Assembly: GCA_029203165.1 (NCBI GenBank) | Contig: CP119308.1 | Span: 558,001 to 622,000 of the forward strand | Reading direction: 5' to 3' | Length of the DNA stretch: 64,000 nucleotides | Origin: Candidatus Microbacterium colombiense | Lineage (GTDB): Bacteria; Actinomycetota; Actinomycetes; Actinomycetales; Microbacteriaceae | In this document: positions 6,810 through 16,100 of the stretch, in pieces | Layout: each line of letters opens with the position of its first letter | Numbering within the stretch: the stretch's first letter is position 1 | Program-made: the position numbers and the translations under genes | Notes under the pieces: generated by a model | The model's input: the letters and a program-made list of their open reading frames with translations, nothing else | Told to the model about the DNA's origin: nothing | Databases searched by the model: none

Positions 6810-9800
6810 TCAGTTCCTTCCTGCACTGGTGAGGGCGTTCAGCACCGCATCCGTCTCGGGTTCCACCGTGGTCCATCCGAGCGACGCGAGGGACTCTCGA
6901 TCGTCATCGTCCAGACCCCAGGCAGTCGCGACGCGCTCATCCTCCCAGACGAACGAGAACGGTATGCCGTCGCCCAGCTCGAGTCCCATCTTCGGAATCG
7001 GGACGCCAGGGGCGGCGGCGAGCGCGGCGATCAGCGTCTTCTCGCCAGAGGTGGCGCCCTCGGCGAGGGTCTTCCATTCGATGCTGGCGTCCGTGAGTGG
7101 GAAGTCGACGTGACCGACCACGCTGGTCGCGTCCGTGTCGGCTCCCACCTCGGCGACCTGCGAAAGCGCGAGGATCTCGACACCGCTGAGATCCTGTCGC
7201 CAGCCGATCACGTTCGACAGGTGCAACCAGAGTCGCCATGCGTCCGTGAAACCCTCGGCGCCGATTGCGGCGTCGCGGTCGTCGATGAGCAGGGCGAATT
7301 CCGATGCGCCCTTGTCGCCCACCCGAGTCGCGTGGACGAGGGCGCCGCGATCGACGACCCAGCTCATCGCGTCGTTCGACGGAGAGTCGGCTGTCCCGCG
7401 CATTGCAGCTGATGCCGCATCCACGGGCGTGATGTCGGGCGTCGGTGCGCCGGCGCTTCTCGTCATCATGGGGAGTGCGCGACCGACCTTGTCACGCCGC
7501 TTCGCCTCCCCGGCAGGATCTTGCATCCACTCCATGAGTGTCGTCAACGGATCGGCGTGGAGTCGGTCGAGCTGCACGAGAGGCAGCTGGTACATCGGCG
7601 CGATCCGCTCGGCGAGCACGGGATCGATCCAGTCTCGGAGCAGTGCGTCGTCGTCCTGCAGATCCGCCCATGTCACAGCGAGTACCCGGTGCCCGCCGTT
7701 GCGGGCGAGGGCACGCTTCTTCGCGTCGTCGGCCAGCCGATTGTGCAGGATGCTGGCGTGGAACGCCTTGCCGTCGGTGTAGATAGCGATGGGTTCGGCT
7801 CCGCCTCCGTGCTGTTCGAGCACGAAGTCGGGCTTGGTGAATCCGAGCGACACCTGCGGGCTCAGCTTCCAGATGCGCGCGTCACCCGGGAAGCTGACCT
7901 GGACCTTGTTGCCCCAGTCGCCGGGCTTCTCCTTCACGGTTCCGCCGAGCTTCTGGGCCCGTTCGATGAAGCGCATGCGGAACAGCTGCTCGATCGTCGA
8001 CTCGTCGAGCACGACGCCTGGGTCCTGCTCGACCGGCACGAAGGCGTGAGACTCACCATCGGTGCCGACGCGCAGCAGCTTCGCGAGCGCCTGTTCGGCG
8101 CTCGCCCGCGAGACGACGCTGGTGTGCCCGCCCGCATACGGCAACAGGCACCGGTGGCAGGCGGCGCGCTGTTCGCCGCGGCACTCGCAGTCGCGGACGA
8201 TCACCCACGCCGTCGACAGCAGCTCGAACATGCGATCCGGGTCGGCGAGTTCGGCGAGATAGCCGGTGCCGCCCGGCACCGCGTCGTGCACGAGCAGGGA
8301 CTCCGCGGTCGTGTCGTCGCCGACGGGCTCGACCGTCGAGATGACGCGAAGGTGATCCGGGTCGCCTCCCATCATCTCGCGCAGGGCGCGCATCAGTGCG
8401 GCCGCCAGGCTCGGCACTGCGAGCGAATCGCCGAGAGTGATCCCGATCGGGAGTCGAAGGAACGTCCCCTGCGTGACGAGAGTGCGGCTGAGCGCGAGAG
8501 GGATCGTGTGCTCCCGGGGCTCCCGCCGTCGCGCGCACCACGAACGGTGATCGCTCGGGCGGTTGCCGCCCGACTGCGAGTCCTGCTTGCCACACGTGTC
8601 GCACACGCGGAACAACGGTGCGTGATGCTCCCGTCCGGCGATGATCCGCGCCTCGCCGCCGGCGCTCTGTCGCCCGAGGTTGAGCCACCGGATCGTCAGG
8701 TCGCGTGCGTAGGTGACACCGAAATGCGTCTCGTCGTCGAACCAACGCCTGGCCACGCCGGTCTGGTCGAGATCTGCAGCGACCTGAACGGTGAAGCGCG
8801 TGCGGCGGCGCTCGTCGCTGCGGTCGCTGATGGATGCCTCGTCGCGCCGCGCGATGGCCGACACCGTGTCGAGTTCGACCACCCGGAGTCGCTGGGCGAC
8901 GTCGTTCAGTCCCTTGGCTCCGCATCGCGGGCAGATGTTCACCGCGTCGCCTGTGGCGAGGTTGCGCCCGTGGCCGCATCGCGCGCAGAACGCCCACTCC
9001 TGCACGGCCTCGCCGCCAGGGCCGAGATCGACGGCGTCGATCTCGATCTCCAGGCCCTGTGCGTAGAAGAAGGCACCCGGTGCGAGTTCCTGGATCGCGA
9101 CCGAGGCGCCGCGCTGGTAGCTGACCGGATCCTCCTGCCAGCTCCCGGTCTCCGGGTCGACCCACGAGATCGCCGCGTCGAGCGTCACAGAGTCGTCGAG
9201 CAGGGTGTAGTTCGGCAGCAGTCCGAATCGCTCGAGCGAAGCGACCCAATGGTCGGTGTGCAGCTCGTTCAACTGGCGGCCCAGCATGCGGTGGGTGATC
9301 CTCGCCGTGCGAAGATCCTCCTCTGCGTCCGGCTCGAGGCCGAGTTCCGCGGCGGCCTCGAGATCAGGGATCGCATCGGCGATCTCCTTGCGACGGAAGG
9401 CCAGGGCTTCGATCTGCTTGTTCCAACGCTGCACGGCATCGCGCACGGTGTCGGCGAGTGCCGAGGTGCCGTCATCGTTGACGGGGGTGGCGAACGCACG
9501 GAGCCGGTCTGCCGTCGTCGGTTCGATCCCCGGCAGAGTCGCGAGGAACTCCTCGACGTACTGCTCGTGATGGTCTTCCGCGTCGTCGACCAGATCGCCG
9601 AGGAGAGTGCCCCGTTCGCTGGACGCCAGTACGTCGTGCGTGTCGCTCTGCAGCAGCAGCCCGGCGCCGGTACGTCGGTCGAGCAGGGACGCGATGTATT
9701 GCCGCTGCACGATCTCCTGTGCGTCAAGATAGGTGGCCGGCGGACGGACTGCTCCGTTGATGACCGAGAGCGGATCACCCATGCGGGGCAGCTGATCCCC

Positions 9801-12800
9801 TCGGCCGGTGACAGTGGCGATCGAGAGCGCATTACCTGTGAGGCGTCCGGCGCGGCCGACCCGCTGCAGATACGATGCCACTGATCGCGGCAGTCCTGCG
9901 AGCATCACGGTCGACAGATCACCGATGTCGATGCCCATCTCGAGTGTCGGAGTGGCCACCAGAACGTTCGGTGCGGACGGATCCTGGTCGGAGGACTTGA
10001 AGGCGTTCTCGTACTGCAGTCGCAGGTCGTCGTCGAGGAGACCGGTGTGCTCGCGAGCCACGACGCGTCGCATCTGCCCCTCGTCGTAGAGTCCGCGGTA
10101 GTAATTCTGACCGGTCTGCGCCGTGCGCAGCCTGCCGGGGCATCGCGCCGACATGCACGGCCCGTCATGGAGAGCCGCCACGGCAGCGGGAAGCCCTGTG
10201 ATCGGGTTCTGGCAGACGTCGCAGACGAGACGAGTGCGGCCGTCGGCGAGCTCTGCATCGGTCACCGGGGCGACGATCACGGATGCCGGGGGGACGGCGT
10301 AGACGGTGGCCGAGCCGGTCGCGATGTTCATCGCGTGCAGCAGCCCGTCCTTCGCGAGCGATGCCAGGAGCGCGGCGGTGCGTGCCGACCCTTCGGCCGC
10401 CGTCACCGAGAGTGTCTTGCGTGCCCAGGTGGCGAACCAGCTCTGCGACGACGACACCACGTCGAGGTGGGTGCGGTGCCCGTCCGTGCCCGTCGGCGGG
10501 TGGGGCCCGACGCGGGGGAACGCGGGTGCTTCGCGTCCGGGTGGGAACGCCGGCATGCCGGAGCCGCGAGGCCTTCCGCCCCACACGTTCCAGCGCCGTC
10601 CGTCTTCGGCGATGTACTTCGAGAACCACTCGTGTTCGATGGCACCGCGCTCGCGCATGCGCTCCAGCACACCGCGTACCCAGCGCAGCACGATCGCCGA
10701 GTCCGCGTCAGCCGTCGACAGCCCGTCGAGGGTCTCGGTGCCTCCGTCGACCAACACCTTGCGGCCGAGCGCTTCGAGCTTCGCATCGGACGCATCGAAG
10801 CCGGCCGCCAAGCTGCCGGTGAGCTCGAGCGTGCGACCTACACGGGAGTGCAGACCGAACTCCATTGCGACGTCGAAGAGCAGGCGTCGGTTGATCCGAG
10901 TGCGCACCTGGGTCGGCACCTGACGCAGCGTGTCACTCGACCAGAACGGCGCGAAGTCCTCGCGCTCCACGAGCTCGGGGGCCACGAGGCGATACCGGGC
11001 GTCGCGGTCGTCGCCCGCCTGCTGCACCATGCGGGTGACGATCTCGTCGAGCGGAGCGGGCTGATCTCCCACTGCCTGCCGGATGGCGTTGCGCAGCGCG
11101 AACACGTGTGCGCGGCTCTGCACGAATCCGGCCCGGTGGGCGGCGTCCTGCACGCTGTCGGTGAAGATGAGCGCTTTCTTCTCAGCACGGTCGAGCTGTC
11201 CATCGCCGAACAGGGTGGTGACGATGACACTGAGCATCGTCGCCATGGCCGACCCGAGAAAGCGGATGCCGTCGCGGCGCTGACAGGCAGGACACACATC
11301 GTCGCGGGAGTCGTCGCTCGCATCGTCGCCGGTCAGGGTCAGGACCGGCAGGTCGACGCCTGTGCCGTCGTCGTCATCCGGGATCGTCGTCGAGACGCGA
11401 CGCAGTTCGGGATCGAACCAGGCCAGACCGGCGACGGGGGTGCCCGCTTCGAGGGACTCGGCTTCACCCGGCGCATGCAGCAACGCGCGGAAGCGACTGC
11501 GCGTCTCGCGAGAGGCGTGGTTGCGACGGATGCTCTCGTCATCGGCCGACAGGTCATTTCCGGTCGGTGCGAGTTCGACGCCCCAGCCGCTGCGACCGCA
11601 GTGCCGGCAGTAGATCGCCGGGAACACCGCGGACTCGTCGTCTTCGAGCAGCGCATCGCTGGGCCCGTCATCCGACCAGGAGAAGCGCACGATGGGGGAT
11701 GCGGCCCGGTCGATGCGGGTCAGTTCACGAACCCAGAGGTTGAGGTCGATCGAGAGCGCGGCTCGGCCGACCCGCGCGCGCACGTGGCTGAGCATCGCGA
11801 AAACGCGGGTGAGGAATCTGCGGCGCAGATCGCGCCGCGACTCGAATGTCTCGTCTGCACCGAGGCCGCGCGGCAGCAGCTGCTCAGCGAGATCGTCGAT
11901 CGAGATGGCCTTATCCGCGATCCGCGCGATGGAATGGATCAGGGGGTGGGCGGCGACACTCGCCAGAAGATCCTCGTCGGACAGTTCCGCCCACGCGACG
12001 GGCGTGGACTCCACTTCGGGATCGGTCGATGTCGGATACAGGCGGTCGAGTACTGTAGCGGCGATCTCGGCCGAGGACGCGTTCTCCGCGATCTCGGCTT
12101 CGGCGACATCCGTGGCGAGGGCGTTGTTGATCCCTTCCGCCGGGGTCGTCGGAACCTGGCCGGCGCCGCGGGCGTTCTGGATCCATAGGCGCGCCGACTG
12201 GCGGGTCTCGGTGACGACGCTGTCGGTCTCGAAGGGTCGACCGAATACGGTCTCCGCGAACGCGAGCATGCCAGACGGGTCGCCGTCGTCGCCGAGAGTT
12301 GCGCTGGTCGCGATCGGCGTCACGTCGCCCAGGGGGAAGGCTTCGAACGCCGGGTCGAGTGGACGCTCGTCGCTGCGTGTGCGACGCAACGCGAGCCCGA
12401 GTCGTCGCAGCAACATCGCGACGTCGGTGCCCTGCGCGCCGTCGTAGGTGTGGAACTCGTCGAGCACCAGATACTGCAGGCCCCGGCTCATCGACTCGAC
12501 GAGGGGGCGGTCGGCCGGGCGCAGCAGCACCTGATCGAGCATCTTGTAGTTGGTGAGCAGGATGTCGGGCGGATCGTCGCGGATGGTCTCGCGGTGGTTG
12601 ATGAGGCCGTCGTCGGTGACACGAGTGCGTTTCGCGCCCGCCTGCTCACCGGTGTAGAGCGCCGCACGCACGCCCTTGAGGGCATCGTTTCCGCGGATCA
12701 TCTCGGCGATGCGTCGCGCCTGGTCGTTCGCCAGTGCGTTCATCGGATAAAGGATGAGTGCTTTCACGCCGTCGGCGCCTGCAGCTTTCTTCCTCAACAC

Positions 12801-13190
12801 ATGGTCGAGGATCGGATACAGGAATGCCTCGGTCTTCCCCGAGCCCGTGCCGGTGACGACAAGCGTCGGAAGGGGGTGTTCCTTGATCGACCCGTTCGGC
12901 TGCTCCCCGAGGTTCGAGCTGCTGAGGCGGCTGAACGCATCGGCCTGGTGGCCGTAAGGGGTGTGCCCCTCGTACCAGTCGAGGGTCTCGCGCCATCCAT
13001 CGTCCGCCGTTCGGAACGGGATGCGTGCCCGGACGAAGGGGCCTCGGAAGATTCCCGCTGTCGGGTCGGTGAGGAACTGGGTGAGGGACCGCTGAGCGTC
13101 GACATCCGACAGTGCGAAGGTCGTGGTGAGGTAGTCGGTCAGAGCCTCGCGGATCTGCACCGCCTCGCGCGAGGGAAGCAGTTCACTCAC
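6810..13190 (-). CDS. Very large SF2 helicase with DUF1998 and nuclease-like C-terminus (DruE-like)
   Basis: 2126 residues. The N-terminal DEAD/DEAH core has Walker A TGTGSGKT near residue 110, DEFH Walker B (LVLDEFHTYDGAQGTD) and SATLG. The second RecA domain carries TLEMGIDIGDL and QRVGRAGR near 1100. Several Cys pairs follow the pattern of zinc ribbons (CRHCG, CPACQ, CDVCQ, CARCG/CPRCG, CDTCG). A DUF1998 region lies at about 1615-1690 (VLVHDAVPGGTGYLAEL, then CEC and CHRC). At about 1780-1860, TKPDFVLEQ and IAIYTDGKAFH with DAKKRALARNGGHRVL resemble a Vsr/PD-(D/E)XK core. Length and order match Druantia DruE and related helicases. The ATG overlaps the methylase stop by 4 bp. Confidence 0.85.
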   Translation of the reverse strand: MSELLPSREAVQIREALTDYLTTTFALSDVDAQRSLTQFLTDPTAGIFRGPFVRARIPFRTADDGWRETLDWYEGHTPYGHQADAFSRLSSSNLGEQPNGSIKEHPLPTLVVTGTGSGKTEAFLYPILDHVLRKKAAGADGVKALILYPMNALANDQARRIAEMIRGNDALKGVRAALYTGEQAGAKRTRVTDDGLINHRETIRDDPPDILLTNYKMLDQVLLRPADRPLVESMSRGLQYLVLDEFHTYDGAQGTDVAMLLRRLGLALRRTRSDERPLDPAFEAFPLGDVTPIATSATLGDDGDPSGMLAFAETVFGRPFETDSVVTETRQSARLWIQNARGAGQVPTTPAEGINNALATDVAEAEIAENASSAEIAATVLDRLYPTSTDPEVESTPVAWAELSDEDLLASVAAHPLIHSIARIADKAISIDDLAEQLLPRGLGADETFESRRDLRRRFLTRVFAMLSHVRARVGRAALSIDLNLWVRELTRIDRAASPIVRFSWSDDGPSDALLEDDESAVFPAIYCRHCGRSGWGVELAPTGNDLSADDESIRRNHASRETRSRFRALLHAPGEAESLEAGTPVAGLAWFDPELRRVSTTIPDDDDGTGVDLPVLTLTGDDASDDSRDDVCPACQRRDGIRFLGSAMATMLSVIVTTLFGDGQLDRAEKKALIFTDSVQDAAHRAGFVQSRAHVFALRNAIRQAVGDQPAPLDEIVTRMVQQAGDDRDARYRLVAPELVEREDFAPFWSSDTLRQVPTQVRTRINRRLLFDVAMEFGLHSRVGRTLELTGSLAAGFDASDAKLEALGRKVLVDGGTETLDGLSTADADSAIVLRWVRGVLERMRERGAIEHEWFSKYIAEDGRRWNVWGGRPRGSGMPAFPPGREAPAFPRVGPHPPTGTDGHRTHLDVVSSSQSWFATWARKTLSVTAAEGSARTAALLASLAKDGLLHAMNIATGSATVYAVPPASVIVAPVTDAELADGRTRLVCDVCQNPITGLPAAVAALHDGPCMSARCPGRLRTAQTGQNYYRGLYDEGQMRRVVAREHTGLLDDDLRLQYENAFKSSDQDPSAPNVLVATPTLEMGIDIGDLSTVMLAGLPRSVASYLQRVGRAGRLTGNALSIATVTGRGDQLPRMGDPLSVINGAVRPPATYLDAQEIVQRQYIASLLDRRTGAGLLLQSDTHDVLASSERGTLLGDLVDDAEDHHEQYVEEFLATLPGIEPTTADRLRAFATPVNDDGTSALADTVRDAVQRWNKQIEALAFRRKEIADAIPDLEAAAELGLEPDAEEDLRTARITHRMLGRQLNELHTDHWVASLERFGLLPNYTLLDDSVTLDAAISWVDPETGSWQEDPVSYQRGASVAIQELAPGAFFYAQGLEIEIDAVDLGPGGEAVQEWAFCARCGHGRNLATGDAVNICPRCGAKGLNDVAQRLRVVELDTVSAIARRDEASISDRSDERRRTRFTVQVAADLDQTGVARRWFDDETHFGVTYARDLTIRWLNLGRQSAGGEARIIAGREHHAPLFRVCDTCGKQDSQSGGNRPSDHRSWCARRREPREHTIPLALSRTLVTQGTFLRLPIGITLGDSLAVPSLAAALMRALREMMGGDPDHLRVISTVEPVGDDTTAESLLVHDAVPGGTGYLAELADPDRMFELLSTAWVIVRDCECRGEQRAACHRCLLPYAGGHTSVVSRASAEQALAKLLRVGTDGESHAFVPVEQDPGVVLDESTIEQLFRMRFIERAQKLGGTVKEKPGDWGNKVQVSFPGDARIWKLSPQVSLGFTKPDFVLEQHGGGAEPIAIYTDGKAFHASILHNRLADDAKKRALARNGGHRVLAVTWADLQDDDALLRDWIDPVLAERIAPMYQLPLVQLDRLHADPLTTLMEWMQDPAGEAKRRDKVGRALPMMTRSAGAPTPDITPVDAASAAMRGTADSPSNDAMSWVVDRGALVHATRVGDKGASEFALLIDDRDAAIGAEGFTDAWRLWLHLSNVIGWRQDLSGVEILALSQVAEVGADTDATSVVGHVDFPLTDASIEWKTLAEGATSGEKTLIAALAAAPGVPIPKMGLELGDGIPFSFVWEDERVATAWGLDDDDRESLASLGWTTVEPETDAVLNALTSAGRN

Positions 13191-16100
13191 GAGCGCTCCT
13201 GCAGGATCGTTTCGAAGTGCGCGTACGCCTGGCGCATGTCGGCCTCACGGTCGAGCGTGACGAACGGCAGCTCGTGCTCGTATGAGTTGCCGGATGCGTT
13301 CGTCGCGGTGCGCTCCTCCTGTGAGATCTCATCGCCCTTCTGTCGCCAGACCTTCAACACTTCGTTCGGGACTAGGCGCCCGTTGGCGTCGTAGAAGTAG
13401 GTGTTGCGGTCGTAGCCATAGAGCACGGCGAACTGCGTGCGGTAAATCGTGCAGAGTTCGTCGGCAGTGATGCCGAGCGAGAGAGCGACGATGGCGTCGA
13501 TCTCGACCTGTGCCTGGCGTCGATCGGATGCACGCCGCAGCGGCCGGTCGGGCGTCCACGGCTCGTCCAACAGTGTTTGCCAGATCTCCGAGTACTCGCT
13601 TGTGAGAGCGTTGAGTGACAGGATTCGCACGATGATCGCGTCAACTGCTGCTGCCAGCACGACTGCCGGCAGCTGCTTGATCTGCGGAGCTCGAACATGT
13701 TTCTTGCCTGCGGTCCGTACCTGTAAGTCGGCTATCAAACTGCTGGCGATCGCGGCTGTAAGCGCAAGTGACCGCAAGTCGCTGGTGGAACCGGCTCCGA
13801 AAACTGCATCTACATGTGCTGTTCCCGGAGGAACGATCGCACCTTGAAGAGTTCGCTCACCGCTATTGCTGCCGACGAAACAGCGCCACACGAACCGGAA
13901 ATAGCGGCGAGCCGGAACCCGGTCGGGCTTCCAGTGGGTGTAGGCGGCGTCATACTCGGCTCGCGGCTTCGCTGGCTTGTAGGAGGTGACGGGCATTGCG
14001 TTCGGCGCGAGGGTCTCCAGGTCCACCGGTGACCAGTCCAGATTGTGGCGCCTCGATGAGTTCGGGGATTTGTAGAAGGGGTTGCCGACAAAGAGGTGCG
14101 GGCCCTGCAGGATAGCCTGGTCCCAGGACTCCACTTCGCCCCATGACTTGGCGAAGAACCCTTTGTTGAAGTCGGTGGTCTCATTCCATCCTTGTGAGAA
14201 CTCAAGACCGAGAGCTTCGAGCCGCGGTGCGTCAGCGAGTTTCGCCAGCACGGCCGCTGTGGCGCGATTGACCGCGTAGACCATGCGCGTCTTTCGGATC
14301 GACGTGGACTCGTCCTCGAGAAGCCCGTGCCATGAGCGCAGCACCTCGTCGTCGACGACCGTGATGCGGCCACTGTGGGCGCTGAGATCCCACTTGCCGT
14401 CGGCGTTCTTGATTCCGGGTTCGGCTCCATCGCCGTTGTGCCGCAATGATCCGATCACCGTCTCTGGGTGGTACAGATTCGTCGCCATCTGGAACCGCGG
14501 TTCCCGCGCTGGCCCGTACACATGCACGCCGAAGGTGACATGATGATCGATTTCGAACAGCACCAACTCGTTCACGAACTGCCAGTGGCGCCTCAGATGC
14601 TCGTAAGTCGCCTCACGTAGGCGCCCCGCCTTCGCATCCGTGAAGTGACTTTCCGGGTGGATGAGAGCCACTGCCCCAGTCGGGCTGAGATGACCCCACG
14701 TCAGCTCCATGAAGCATCGGTAGAGGTCGGGGCGCAGCCCGACAAGATGGGGGTAATTGCTCACGGAGCTGAGGTAGGAACGGATCGACACCGCTGCTAC
14801 GGCGTCGTCGACGTGCGCTGCCGAGGCCGTGACATCGGCGATGACGGCTGATCGGTGCTGAGTGAAGTCCTCGGTAGATGGTTTCGTGGCCAACGCGAAC
14901 CAGACATCGTTCTCGGCCAGCGATGCTGATGCATCGAAGTCAGGACGCACCCACGGTGGGTTTCCGACCTGCAGATCGAAGCCGCCCTGCGCGAAGACGC
15001 CCGCGAAGTCGAGATCCCAGTGGAAGAAGCCGTTCGCGTCGGCGATCCGCTCTGATGCCCGCAACCACGCATGAGCCTGCAGAACGTCGTTAACCTTCTC
15101 CACCTGGGCGAAGCCGAGTTCCACTTCCTCTGAGACGTCGAGATCGCGCCAGTTGGTGGGCAGGCCCAAGGTCTGCGCACCTTCCGACGCGCGCTTGGGA
15201 GCCTTCAGCTCGGCGTGCACACCGAGCAGCGCGGTGAGGCCGTCGAGCCATTCGTCGAACGTCGGCGGAGTTGCGCCGTCCGTCAGCGAGTCGGTCAGGG
15301 GCCAGAACCACATCGTGCACCAGGCGTCCATCACGCGACGAAGTCGCTGATACGCGCCGTTCGGGTCCTCGAGGAAACGCTCGATCTCGTCGCGCGTGAT
15401 CGTAGACGAGGGCTCATGAGCGTCACGCGGGTCGTTCCACAACGTCACCTCACGGCGCACCTGCGACTCAGCGATCTCCAGCCGTCGCAGGGTGAACTGC
15501 CACAGCACCTCGACGCGATGGCTCAGACCGAGCAGTCGATCGAGCTGCTTCTTCGATGGTTTCCTGCGCATCTCATTGCGCCAACCGCGGAGCTTCGCGT
15601 GAGCCTCGGGGGCCAGCTCCTTGCCTTCCTTGGCATCGACCGCGGCGCCCCAGCCCTCGGCGGGCAACAGGAAATGATGGATTCTGCCGCTCGTCGCCGA
15701 GCCGATCCTGCCCTCCCGCATGTCGTCGACGAGCGAGGTCACCGGCACATCCGTGGGCACGTCCTTGAGCCACGCTTTGTCACTGACCTGCTGCGACGAG
15801 TACACCGCTCGCCGCGCACCGATGAGCGAGTTACCCCGCCGCAGGCGTAGTCCGAACCACGGCGCCTGCAGCCCGTCGACCATGGTGTCGAGCCACAGCG
15901 AGATCTCGGCGAGTTCAACCGCGGTCGCGTTCAGGTCGACCCCGTACACCTGGTGCAGGGCGATCGCAGCTTTGGCCTTCTGCAGCTCGCGCGGACGCTC
16001 ATCGGGGTCGATGCGCTCGCCGACCTCCTGCTCGCGACGGCTGAGGTACTCGTCGGCGAGCTGGCGCACGGCCTCGATGGCGAACGCTCCCGAGCCGAGC

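Noticed and set aside
4814..6832. Long open frame (672 codons) opposite the UvrD-type helicase gene
   Set aside because: It is an antisense artefact of high GC: rich in Arg, His and Gly, with no domain motif, while the reverse strand encodes a clear helicase.
7521..12188. Two long open frames opposite the DUF1998 helicase gene
   Set aside because: Same reason: low-complexity Arg/Val-rich products and no motif; the other strand carries complete helicase motifs.
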